NCBI GenBank assembly: GCA_038496675.1
Contig: CM076651.1
Location: forward strand, 26,388,410-26,452,409
From: Rachycentron canadum
Taxonomy: Eukaryota; Chordata; Actinopteri; Carangiformes; Rachycentridae
Length of the DNA: 64,000 nucleotides
Direction: 5' to 3'
Shown: positions 35,462 to 48,232 of the stretch, piece by piece
Position numbering within the stretch: position 1 is the stretch's first letter
How the letters are laid out: each line of letters opens with the position of its first letter
Notes under the pieces: model-generated
Database searches by the model: none
Told to the model about the DNA's origin: nothing
Seen by the model: the letters and a program-made list of their open reading frames with translations, nothing else
Translations under genes and position numbers: made by a program

Positions 35462-36475
35462 GGGCAAACTCCACAAACACAGCACAGGCCATCTCTCACA
35501 TGAGGAAAGAGTTCAGGGCAGGGAAGGAGAGGTGGAGGAGGCAGAGGGATAAATATGGACTACAGTGAAGGAGAAGAAGCAAATGAAGGAGAGATGTAGA
35601 GGAAAATGAAGACGGACAAAACGATGCTCAGGCAGAAAGGAAAGAGGAGCTGAGAAAGGAAAGGAAAGAGGAGCTGAGAAAGGAAAGTTGAGTGAAAGGA
35701 ACAAAAAACAAAAAGAAAAGAAATGAGGAGGAATCCCTGAAGAGAGGGAAAGAGGGAACCTCTGGACAAATACTTCAAAACACTGACCTCAGTGTGTGAA
35801 CCACAGCACGATGTGATGTCATCAACAAGGCAGTGTGATAAAAGGTTATTAAAGTTCAATCAGACTGTTTTACAGCCACTATTCACATAATTGTCCAAGA
35901 ATGTAAAATTAGAAAAACGTGTTTGAGATCAACACGATGCAGCTGGACCACTTCAACGGAGCTTTTATTGCAGCCAGTCTTAGAGGTAAATGAGCTAACA
36001 TCTGCTGAAACACACACACAGACACACACACACCTTTTATACTATAGGCCAGTGTACAGTGAGATGGGTCATAAACAGCAGAAGCATCTTTTTATTTTGA
36101 TCGAAAATGAAAAACAAAGCAACGTGATAAATATCTGATCTGTTGGTTCAGTCTGATTATCCCAAACCTTTATTTTTGGCCTGAGTGTGTCAGGTTGGTG
36201 CAGCTCCATCAGAAGTAAAAACTCTCTGATCAGGAAACACTGAGAAAATGCTCTGTAGAGCTGAGGAGACGGGCACAATCAGCACATATTCAGACGCCTC
36301 TGACGTCAGGGTCATGTGACGCACTGACATGAATGTTTCACACGACATTGTTGGTGTGACTGATAATAACAAAGCAGCCTCGTTTGGCCATATTTACCCC
36401 TCTCTGCTTTTTATGCTTAACTTTATCCCTGAGCCTTCAACAGCCTGAGAAAGATGAGCCGTTTGCAATGAGGAT

Positions 36476-36575
36476 GTGGTCAGGAGATAAATGTCCTGAT
36501 GAGCCCACCACTGATGGTGATGGATGAATTAAGGGGCAGGAGGAGGAGCACGTGGTCAGGAGATAAATGTCCTGA
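36476..36575. repeat. 24-bp direct duplication with internal dyad
   Basis: The string starting GTGGTCAGGAGATAAATGTC is identical over 24 bases at 36476-36499 and 36552-36575. Each copy contains a TCAGGA...TCCTGA inverted repeat around GATAAATG. Confidence 0.9.
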
Positions 36576-37989
36576 CATTGCTGGATAAATTTCACCACAA
36601 CACTCTGCTGCTTCAGTCTCCACTTCAGATTCTCCACTTATTCAAGTACTGAATAATTCAACAACTCCCACAATCCACTCTGCTTAAATCAAGGTCAATC
36701 ATTTCAGTAGGTGAACAGTTTAATTAGTCAGTGATGTGTGGTCCAACCACTGCACTAACGAGGCCTTTAGCAGCATGTTAGCACGTTAGCATGTCAGAGC
36801 ATGATCCATGGAGATGCAGCGATGCACCAAGGTTCCTGATGTTTCTGACCAATCATAAACCCAGAGAATTAATCAATGAGCTGCTCCACCTCTTCAGACC
36901 AAACAGGATCACAGCGCCTGCAGGAAAACAGCAGTTTGGCTAACGTTAGCCATGCTAGCAGGAGCAGACATCTTACTTTCCAAATGTCCACATGGCTGAA
37001 TGTGGTTACTCATCACTCTGAACGAGACACCAGCTTCACGTCCTGGGTCAAAACACAGGCTGTGCTCTACAAGCTACAGTCCCACTGTAAATGAGTCACA
37101 GATCAAGATCCAGTTATTTTTTATTTGTGTATCTGCAGATTTATTTTATTTATTTTTATTATAAGATATTTTGTGAACTTGATTTTTTTTTATATTTGTG
37201 GAAAGTGTTTTTTTTTACAGATTAAAACTGTACACAGATGATTGACCGGTTCACACGTATAATAATGAAACAAATCTACTTCATGTTGATACCTTCAATC
37301 TCATTTCTTCACTTCTTCACCGATGCTTGAAAATACTGCAGCATAAGCTTCAAGTAACGTTTGTCCCCAACACATTCACCGATGTTGTGAAATTGAAGCA
37401 CATTTACTGAGCAAACTTGCAGAAAAGTCCTTTGATCTCATCACAGTGTTGCAGAAAAAGAAAAGGTGAGTGTTGCTCTGTAAAAATCTCCCTGTCAAAG
37501 TAAAAATAAAAACAGGTAGTTCTGGGTCAGGTCAGCAGCTCTGAGGGAAATCTCACTTTACATCCACTTCACATTCTCCAGTGTCAAAATAAACTCATCA
37601 GGAAACAGTTTCCTCTCTTTTCCTCTTCACTGTGGTTTGTGTGGTTTGTCTGAGCCTTGTTGTTGCAAGAGACAAAAAGCTACAGCGTGAACGACAGAGC
37701 GTCTCCTACAGTCCAGTGACCTACAGCCTGGTCAGTTCAGAGCAGGAGCCAGTTCTTCAGAGGAACTGTAGAGAAAACCACCTCTGATGTTCAGGCTGAA
37801 TTCACAGGAGCTTCCAGGGACCATGTGTTTACAGGTGTTCACCATGTTCTCCCTCAGTTCAGCCTTTCAGCAGCTTGAAATGAGCTCGTTACAGAGAGCA
37901 GAGCTGAGGATCATGGGAACGGGTCATTATTTTTGCAGGATGTTTGGTCTTGAAACAAACGGGACCAGTAAAGATACTGACCCAGTGAA

Positions 37990-38039
37990 GCTGCTGGAGC
38001 CCCTGCCGCTGCCACTGCAGCGGCAGGGGCTCCAGCAGC
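37990..38039. repeat. Perfect inverted repeat, 22-23-bp arms, short loop
   Basis: Arm 37990-38011 (begins GCTGCTGGAGCCCCTGC) is exactly complemented at 38018-38039. The flanking C/G of the six-base spacer also pair, leaving a 4-base loop (CACT). The right arm runs into the CAGCAGGGT repeat. Confidence 0.96.
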
Positions 38040-38176
38040 AGTGGTGGCGGCAGCGGCAGGGTCAGCAGCAGGGTCAGCAGCAGGGTCAGCGGCAGGGTCA
38101 GCAGCAGTGGTGGTGGCAGCGGCAGGGTCAGCAGCAGTGGTGGTGGCAGCAGCAGGAGTGGCGGCGGCGGCAGCCA
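38037..38176. repeat. CAGCAGGGT/CAGCAGTGGTGG coding-like repeat
   Basis: Imperfect 9-12-bp tandem repeat made of CAG, CGG, GGT and TGG triplets. Triplet periodicity keeps a Gln/Trp- or Ala/Gly-rich frame open, but no start context, splice signal or homologous protein is seen. Confidence 0.85.
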
Positions 38177-38574
38177 GTCAGATCAGCCTCTGTGATAACA
38201 CACTCTCAGGCTGCTTCAGAATGAAACAGCCTGTTGATCAGCCTCCATGCCAACCCCAGTTATCTGATCTAATACGACGAGCCATTCAATATCCACCATC
38301 TCTGAACTCGTTACTGTGACATCACAATCCACCAGCATCCAGGACGTGTCTCTGCTGGGGTGAGAGGGGGTGAGATATGTGGGCGGGGCCTCATATATTG
38401 TGTTTGGCCTGAGTGAATCCAAATGGAAAAGTACCATTAATCCTGAATGACTAAACACCTGTGAGTGTTAATGGGGCCATTACAGCGTAAACCTAACCCT
38501 CTTTGTTCTCTGTGAGCTACAATGTGAATCGGCTTTAGTTGAACTGGAAACACAACCTTCTAGTTTCTGGCACA

Positions 38575-38700
38575 ACTCCTTCAACACTGCAGGGAGAAAG
38601 GTCAAAACCCCAACAACACTTGAAGTACACAGCTTTTATTAGGCCAACACATTTCTGCGTGTGGCCTTCGGGGTCACGACTGAATGACCCTGAACTGTTC
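38575..38700 (-). mobile_element. Fragment of a retroelement end (AATAAA-bearing tail motif)
   Basis: On the complement, a GAAGGCC...GAAATGTGTTGGCC motif is followed at once by TAATAAAAGCTGTGTACTTC. This arrangement resembles the 3'/terminal region of several fish retroelements (for example Penelope-like elements), where a GAAGGC..CGAAACG motif precedes AATAAA. The copy is short and degenerate. Family assignment is tentative. Confidence 0.35.
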
Positions 38701-41700
38701 AAGTTAAATATCCACCACCTCATCAGATGGCCCACCCCGTTTCACAGGGGCGGAGCAGCTAGTGAAATTTTACAACCTCCATTACCAACTAACAACAAGG
38801 GAAAGAAGCTAACCATTAGCATGACCCCACGGCAAAGACAATAACATTTCAACTGCTACCACTTGTATGTGCGAAGAGAAGCTCATAAACCTGTAGATGA
38901 TTATCTAGAGGATAACCCCCCTCCCCGAGTTGTTCATGTCTCTCAGCCCTTTGGCTTCTAAAGACAATATCACTACCTCAGCAGTGAGTCAACAGCTGTC
39001 CAACCAGTGTCTCACCCCTCGACGCCACCATCGTATGTGAGCTGCTGTTTGAAGCTTCCAGTTTGTAAATTGTCTGTTGGCCATCTTGGTTTTTTGAAAC
39101 CAGAACAAACCATATCTGGAGAAGAAGGTGGAGCTGAGGAGGAGTGAGGGGTGGATCTGACCTGATCTGTACTCTATCCTGATTGGGTGGTATGGTCTGT
39201 CAATCACACAGTAGCCACGCCCCCTAATTCATCCCCATCTTTCTTGTCTATTTTCCTCTAAATGGACCATAATTTAAAAATGAACATCATGTTGTATTGA
39301 AGACTTGAAACTAAAGACTGAGACCATAAACTCACGAGAAAAACGTTCACTGAGCTAATAAATCAAGGAGAAGTAGGGACATTTTCCCATAGACTTCAAT
39401 ACAATCTGACTTCTTTAACAACCAGTGGAGTCGCCCCCTGATGGTCATTAGAGAGAATGAAGGATGAAGACTCTCCCTTTAGGAGACCACAAACAGTTAT
39501 AAATGAACACTAATTCATTCGATGTGTGTGTATACAAACAGAAACACAACGTGACACATCATCACCGCACTGAGTGACCAAAAAAACATTATCATCACTA
39601 TTAATCATTACGATTATTATTATTGGTTCAGGGTCAGGGAATTTATCAGCATTTCTGCTGCAGGAGACAGACCTTCAGCAGAAGGTTACATCAGGACAAG
39701 TCCATGCAAATGTTTCAAGTTTAACCACAGTCTGCCCCCATTATAAAATTACACCAAATGTGAAAACAAAAAAAGGGAGTCTTTTTCCACCCACTACCTG
39801 GCATCGATTTTTATGAGCGAAAATAACAGGGCTTAGTGGAAAACAACAGCGTCTGACAGAGAAAATGACTCATCTCTCGCTCCATCCCTCCATCTCTCGC
39901 TCTCTCCCTTCCTCTTTTCTAGTTAGCAGCTCCAGCACATCCTGTACATAAAAACATAGCTGAGCTTGAATGAGAACATAGACACCAATATACCGTGGAC
40001 AACACACTCGTTCCAGGAACTGAGCCGCAGACCGACAGAAAGTTAGAGAAATAAACACTGTGCTCTGGAGATATAATACACAGAACATGGAGAGCTGCTT
40101 TTAAATCATTGGGTTTTTAAGTTAGAAAACGAACAAAAGGGAAAAGATGAGCACAGAAAGAAAATTAAAGGACACTCATTTAAACCTTATTTCCATGAAC
40201 TAGTCATGGACGTCCATCATGCCCACATTACAAGATTGTCTGTGTGGCTGTGGTGATGTTCACTGACATCAGTGACGAAGAACGACAGGAAGCTTTGAGG
40301 TCCACATCCTCATCCTCAGCCTGTTACAAGAAATAAGAATAAAGTGTTCATGCAGAATGAAGATCAATGATGTCAGTTGATTACTAGTTGAAACAAAGAG
40401 GCCGAGGCTGCAGCATATACGAGCCTCAGCTCCAGTGAATGCCACACGGGGGGTTTAGAGGCCTCTGCTGCGGTGCAGCTGAGGGCAGGTCGGCGGGAGG
40501 AACAGGAACAAGCTGGACTCTCATTACAATGACAACGTGGAAGAAACAATCATATCAACTACAGACAGAGAAATCATCTGCTGTGGTTATGGTCAGCGTC
40601 TGTATGGAATCTGTGGCTTCAGATGGAGCTCAGGCTATAACCAGGTGAACATGCTGGGTTCACACACGATGCATGCTGGTACATGTAGTCAAGGTGGGGC
40701 AGTGTTGAGCAGGAACATAAATGTTCCAGATCTGAGGACAAACATCAAGCTGGTTTTCCTGTCAGCTCCTTCTGCCACATCCAGATAAACTTCATCATCA
40801 TCCACAGCCAGGACTTGTTGAGCAGTATCCAACTAATATAAATTAACTTAATAATATCACTGTTATATTACAATAAAAAATCCTTCTCCAGTCCCTGTGA
40901 TCTGTGCCCAACATGAACCATCTCACCACTTTGTTTCAGAGAACAGACGTTTCATATTTAAACCTCACAGCATTTTCATGTCAAAGTGCAGTAATGTGTG
41001 CGTGTGTGCGTGTGTGTGTGCGCATGCAGGACCCTTGTTTCAGTGAATGCATCACTCAGATCAGAGGAGATGCTGCAGACTGCAAACAGCAGGGTGTTTC
41101 TGGGTAAGTGTGTGTGTTTATAGGCTCATGGCCGGTTCATGCCAGAGGCTCCTGCAGAGAAAGCTGCTCAGAAACACCACTCCAGCTGAGGCTGTGGAGT
41201 GGAGAGGTGTCCCCCTCTGCTGCCTGAACAACAGGCAGGTTTGGGTTTGAAAAAACAACGACCTGTTGTGACCATGTGCAGATTTAAAGGAGCTATAAAA
41301 CTGAGGACAGACAAACAACTGGACCATCTCTCAATTCAAAAAACATGAAACCACAACAAGCTGTGCTCTCCATAAAGTCGCAGCTCTGCAGGACGGAGGG
41401 CAGGAGTACACTTAAAGGCCTTCCAGGTGTGTCTGTGTCAGCCTGCAGTCCATTAGCACCAGAGAATCACCCTGAAGGTCAACACCCTTTTCCACTCATC
41501 AACAAACCTGCTACATCAATGTGACGACACAATGTGACACTTCAAGACGACAAGAAAGAGAGTAAAAGAGGTGGAGCAGACCTTCATCATTACACCAATT
41601 TATGATTCCATACCATTAACACCATTATATACCAATAATACCATACATACCATTAACACTATATCGTTATATACCATTAACGCCATCTTCCTGCAAAAAA

Positions 41701-43949
41701 ATCATTTCTCTTCAAGAGATGTCACTGAAGCTCCGTCTGCTTCATGGATTATTTTCCTTGGCATTTGTGCTTGAGAGCAGACCAAGGAGAGAAAAACAAA
41801 AGGGGGAGAGGGGGGAGAACTGTGGCATTGCAGACAATGACACACCCTGAAAGTCACACAAGAGCCCGAACCTTGACATTTTCCACTATCGGAGCAAAAA
41901 AACACAATCAGATGCACAACAACTGTGAAAATGGGCCTTGTGAACGGAGCCAGTGGTGAAGCCATGGAGCATTTGACTGAATTCATGTGTCATCACATGT
42001 GTCAGCGACATGCACCAGGCATGAGGTCTTCACCAGATCACTACACCACGCACATACCACAACCATCCACCAGCAAACGGGGGGTAAATCATTACCTCTG
42101 TTTAGACTTGTTGTGGCTGCTGTTTGTTGCCTGGTTTTCCCTCTCTGGGTAAACTAGCATACATCCTCGGAAAACAAAACCACTCTGTCCTGATTTCAGC
42201 AGCTGTGTATACATACAGACATTTACAGGAACACACACACACACACACACAGAATTATGCTCCTTGGAATGAAGCTGCATGTCATCTTAGGCAGTCAAAC
42301 TAAAACCAGCCCTGACATCTGCTGAGCAGCTACATCCAGTCCACTAATACAGACTCAGACAGGCTGACAACACTTTATCTCACTTTACGTCACCTGCCAC
42401 AGTGACCAGCTGAAGACAGGGGGAACAGAGGAACTCAGAAAGGTGTTTACACTCACAGCAGCTGAACTTTTAGCTGTGAGGTGCTGGTTCTCCTACAGGT
42501 TCTCCTACAGGTTCCACAGATGTCATAGGTACATGAGGCGAGACTCTACTGGGACTGATGAGAGCAGGATTATCACTCTACCAGTGAGTATTATACAGTG
42601 TTATCACTCCAGTGAGGCAGCAGCAGGTCCACAGTGACTGGTGAAAAGAACAATAACATTGGAGATATTTCATATTTGACACAGATCATCTGGGACATGT
42701 TACAGATGATCAGATCAAGTGGAGGCGTTTGTTTCAAAGCCCTGAGGCAAAGAGGCATCAGGAACACCAACTTTACATTCACGACATGTAGTCAAAATGA
42801 AGGTGTCTGAATTTTGACAGCTGCCATCTGCTGTAGCTCCACACAACATTCACACAGGTTAATGTTTGTTTGGTGGTTACAGTCATCTGGGACTGTAGAT
42901 GAATATTTTCACAGCACGGCTCCATGTTGTTCAAACTGCTGCCTGAGCTGTTGGTGTGATTTAAGCTTCAGGAGCTGGAGGGTTAAGTATCGGTGTCTGC
43001 AGCTGGTTAAAGGAAACTGTCTCCTCCTGCACGTTAACGTCACAGCAGCAGCACAGTTCACTGGCTCAGCCTTTGCTTTGTATCAGTGGATCTGTCTGGA
43101 CAACACGTGAAGAGTGTTAAAGACACACAAGTTTGAAGCAAACTGTGATGATCAGCTTCAAACCTGTGGTTCCTCTGCTCTGTCTCAGTCAGTCTGTAAA
43201 AACATCAACAACTACATCCTGAACTAATTCATTGAAATATAATCAAAATCACAGTAAGGCCAAGTGCAACATCAAAAAGAAATCATAGGAGGGTGAATTT
43301 ATTTATACAAAGGTTAACTGGGGCGGCACCACACCCTCCACCGAGGAGCGTCAACATTGTTGAGCATTACCATAAGTCTTGTGCTGCAAAAAAGATAAAT
43401 CACATCTTCTAGACATAAAGGAACATTATAGTTCCAAATAAAAAAAAACAAGAACATTTTTAGTCACTTTTTTTTTTTTTTTTAATTCTGTGAAAATATA
43501 ATATGTGCCAAAATAAAGTTGATGATATTTTTCCATCATGCAGCTGTAGTTATAAGGTTTGTTTTGGTTCCACTAATTCATCTCTATCAGCTTTACTGTA
43601 CATCTCTACAACTGTTTATTCCCATTTACATATCATCAGTCAGTTCAGGCAGGTCATTCATCATTTAAAGTCTACAGGGACTCATCAAAATAAAGGACTG
43701 AACAGTCGATTCAAGGACAAATGTGCCACTAAATGAATAAATCAGCTCAGTTACAGGTTCTTCATTGAAAGACAGTGTTATATGTAAGTGATGTTCAATC
43801 CAGTGAGAGCTGCCACAGAGAGACTGATAGAAAAGACATGTACAGAACATGACGTCTGATGTATTTTCATGTCACAGTGCGTCAACAACACACACACACA
43901 GACACACACACGTCATAACAACAGTGGAGTTTATACCTGAACCAGCACA

Positions 43950-44080
43950 GTGACCCCTCCCACATCTAATCCATCTCCTCCCATATTCACCATGTCTCCT
44001 CCCATATCCAACCTAACACCTCCCATACCATTACAGCCACTCCCATATCTACACTGGCCCCTCCCACACCCAGCCTGCAC
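43950..44080. repeat. Imperfect minisatellite, CTCCCAYATCY units
   Basis: Six or so degenerate units of about 18-25 bp, each with CCTCCCA(C/T)A(T/C). Strongly diverged. Confidence 0.7.
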
Positions 44081-47000
44081 ATCAGTATTTAACATCTAAC
44101 ACTTGATATAAACACATTTTCATTGTCTGTCCAACTTCTGATTCACTGCTCACTTCAAATACATTTCTATTTTACCACCTTTTCACTTTCCATCCTGGAG
44201 CTGGAGCCGATATCAGCTGACACTAGCAGCATGAGGTCATCAGTCTATCAGCTGATGCAATAACACAGGATACATAACCACGTCATCTTTTTAGATTCCT
44301 CAACTCTTCCTATGGACATAACGTAAACCTCCACAGTCATCTGACTCCACACAAACTTCTGTGATTGGATGTCATTCAGCCAATCAGTGTCCACTGTCTA
44401 CTGAGGGGGGTGACAGTGGTAAAAAGTCTTTTTACATGTTGTTTCACCACAGAGAGCCAAGTAAAAGAAGAAACTCCAGAGCACCTCTTTTATGACTGAT
44501 ATAATGAAAAGCCCTATGGAACATGATGAGTTTAATCTGTGTTTGTAGAAAACATTTTATATCCAAAAGATTTGTGTGTCCACTGAACATCAGCACAAAC
44601 AGGTTTGATTTAGTCTGAGAATAGAAAATAAATACAAGGTGTTTGAACACAATTTATTCATTGTGATTCGAGTCAGACACATAAATAAGTGATGTTCTTT
44701 TGTTGATTATCAGGCGTCTTCTCCTGTCGAGACTCTGTCCACTGCATGGTTTTGTTTTGACTGTCAGTCATTTATGAATCTCCTGTTATAGCTTGTGCGA
44801 GGAACATAACTGGGATCTGAAAAGGTGATTAAACTCCTTGCTGTGATAGAGTTCCCAATGGAGCAGCGCTGCAGCTGTACACTTCACTTCATCTGTGTGT
44901 TTTAGGACAAACTAACTAATCCAATATGAGACACTGGACTAGAAAACGTGCACAAGTGCACGACGTGATGGCAGCACTGAGAGTGGACCTATGATCCAGA
45001 CTCTGAACTGGAACCAGTTTGACCGTTATCCTGATGTTGGTGGGAGGAAAGATGTTTTCTCTCCGACAGCTCTGAGCCAAAGCAGAGAGACTCTCTGTCC
45101 AAAACACACCCACGTCCACAGTGAGTGTCCAGGGGGATTCTGGGACTGAGGACGACCAAGATTTCACAGTAGAGAAGAACAGAGAAGGTGATTTGTGTGT
45201 GTCTGAATTCCTTCAGTTATGTAACTCAACTCACCAACAGCAGAAAGTACCAGAGGAGGGGACACTGGGTAAAAACAAACATTAGATATCATTTCCATTC
45301 AACACCCTTGCCTGCTGCCTTGTAGGATAATGTGCTGCACTTCCCTCCGCTACAAATCAGCCAATGACTTCAGGCCACAGTGAGTTCACTTTCTCCTGTG
45401 CACAACATCGAACAAGTCAAACCAACACATCTCCCACAATTCATCATTTCTCAGAAACGAGTGACTCTGCCCCTGAAATCCATGAGCATGTGGTTTTATG
45501 AGACTGTTTTTCTCTGCAGGATTAGCTCTGTCCGACAGCATCCGCGTTGTCACTAAAGTGGTTTCCATCGTTTGCTTCACTCTGGTGCAAACAATTTCCT
45601 TTCCTGGCTAAGGTGAATTAAAATACCTCACCACCCTGCTGCCTGTGGCCCCCAGCCAGCAGAGGGGCCTCTCAGCCTGGGGATGGGGCTGAAGGCCTGT
45701 ATCTTAACCATAACTGAGAATCACTGGGTTCCTTCTCTGGCCCTTTGTTGCTCTTCATCAGGAAAAACTGGGGCATTGCATTGACCAACATTGGTAGCAT
45801 TATTACACTACAAAAAAAAAAAAAAAAACCCACACTGGTTGTTTCTGCTGCCTGTTGATCACTGTGCTGCTGATCCCTCATTAAATTCAGATAAGTGCAT
45901 AATCAACGTGAATGTAAACAAGACCCCTGACTGCATCATCATCAAAAACACTTTCCTGCTACTGAACTCACTGTATATGCAGAATAAAAACGGATCTATT
46001 CCTTATTCCCCCTGAAACGGTGATCCTCAGCAGTGAAGAGGTCTGACGGGGCGACAGCAGTGTCCCCTGGAGATAAACCGTCAACACCACGCCCACAGGC
46101 TGCTCACAATGTCCAGCCTTTGTCACACATGCCAGCTCAGCCCACTTATTCCAGCGCTGCTTCATATTCTGAAGGGCTGAAGAAAGAGGGGACATTAGAA
46201 ATCATTATTTCCTCTTGTTTGCACCAGCCTGTGTCCTTCAGCTCCAAAGTTTATCAGAGCAGAAACACCAGTGAAGCACTGAGCACCAGCTCCACAGGCT
46301 TCTCCTCAAAAAGACACGTGTGCTCCCTTTAAAACAGTAACAGACTCAAAATATCAGCACGAGTATCAACACAACAATAATCTGCACATCTTTGAGTTTG
46401 AAAACGAGAGCGTTGGGCCCCACAGATAGGTAGGTTATTCTCATCCGCTGATCCACAGATTCAGTCATTTGTCATTTTCACGAGGTGATTTATTAATTTC
46501 ATTCATCGTTATGTCAAGTTTTATTTGACCAACAGTCAAAAACCCAGAGATATTCAGTTTGCTCCAGAAAAGCAGCTAATCCTAACTACAGTAATTAATA
46601 ACTTATCGAAAGAGCTGCACCTTCATTTTCTGTCAGTGAAACAATCTAAACTTCATTCTTCAGGATGACAAAAGCTGGTATTTTGATTTCACAAATCAGA
46701 TCAGGGTCTAAAGTCCTATTTAAATGACGCGTTTCATTATTTGCACTCATTTTATTCAGTTTCAAACTCAAAGCAGTTCACACAATCAGAGCAAAACAGT
46801 CACCAACACCACAACTATGACTCCACTCATGCGCCTAAAAATGTCCCTGTTACTGAAACGCTTCTCTTCTGTCAGCGTTTCACACGACGACACCGACACC
46901 CAGAGAGAACTGATGAAATCAAACACACGTACGATCATTTACAACGACCTCAGTGTGTGAAAGCAGGTCAGGACAAATGAAAGGGGTGTGTGTGTGTGTG

Positions 47001-47756
47001 TGTATTTCCCTCTGCTGCAGACTCTGGGTCATATACTACAAGCCCCGATCAGCATAGTACTCAAATACATGTGACCCAAGCAGAGTCCAGCTGCTGCCAA
47101 CAGCAAATAGAGTCTTAAACGCTACATAATACAGTCCACAGCAGGATGGAGGGAAAACCAGGACGGAGCAACGCTGAGGAATCATAACAAGAAAGAAAAT
47201 GTCAGGACCGACGAGGGTGGAAGAGGAGGAGGAGGAAGAGGCTCAAACGACAGGGGGAAATGAGGCAGAGACAGGCTGGAAGAACATCGAGACAGAGCAT
47301 GTTTAAAGGCAAATTAAGATTTTACTGCTACCAGGAATTTGATTTAAGACCAACTTTGTAACCAAAACAAAAAAACAAAAAGCCAGGGAAAGCTGTGTTG
47401 CATTAAACCCATCCTGCTCTCATTTACCACTGGACAAGTACGCTAATAAAACAGAGTCCGACCACCTGAGGTGAAGCTATAAAGACAAACATCTCATCTG
47501 TTTGTGATGATTCTGTCTTATTCTCTTTGCTTTTCATCCTAAATAAATATCTGTGCATTGTCATGGTTAATAGCAATTAGACCACTGAGTACCATCAATA
47601 TTACTAACATCATCACAGAGGACGTGATGACAAGAAAAATACATACAATAATAAATGAAGCCACCAACACATGAAGAACATCAAACTCCAGATATATGAA
47701 GTTTCATGAACATCCTATTTTTGTGATGATGGTGGATGAGAGACAAATCATGTGAC

Positions 47757-47917
47757 ACACAGAGAGAGAGAGAGACAGACAGAGAGAGAGACAGAAAGAA
47801 AGAAAGAAAGAGAGGGCAAGACGGAGAGAGAGAGACAGAGACTGAAAGAAAGAAGACAGAGAGACAGAGAGAGTAAGACAGAGAGACACATGGAGAGAGG
47901 CAGAGAGACAGAAAGAC

Positions 47918-47952
<35 letters not shown>

Positions 47953-47996
47953 CACAGAAAGAGAGAGAGACAGATAGAAACAGAAAGAGAGTGAAA
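47757..47996. repeat. GA/GACA-rich low-complexity tract
   Basis: AGAG and GACAGA motifs with AAAG interruptions for about 240 bp. Apparent open frames on both strands are low-complexity artefacts. Confidence 0.93.
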
Positions 47997-48196
47997 GTGT
48001 TATAGCTCTGAGCCAAAAACATGCTTTGTCCTGTCAGCTTTAGCTGTTCTACACTTACACTGGATCCTGTGTGTGTGTGTGTGTGTGTGTGTGTACACGT
48101 GTCAAAGACATGCAGACAGGGACCTGAGAGACAGACAGAGGCATGAAATATTTACACCAATAATAAAAAAAAATCTATTTCAGGAAACCACAGTTA

Positions 48197-48198
<2 letters not shown>

Positions 48199-48231
<33 letters not shown>
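48199..48231. repeat. (GT)n microsatellite
   Basis: About 16 GT units. A similar TG run lies at 48069-48094. Confidence 0.95.

Positions 48232-48232
<1 letters not shown>

Noticed and set aside
37787..38224. 145-codon Gln/Trp-rich open frame
   Set aside because: The distal half is the CAG/GGT tandem repeat and the palindrome; there is no conserved N-terminal domain and no splice evidence.
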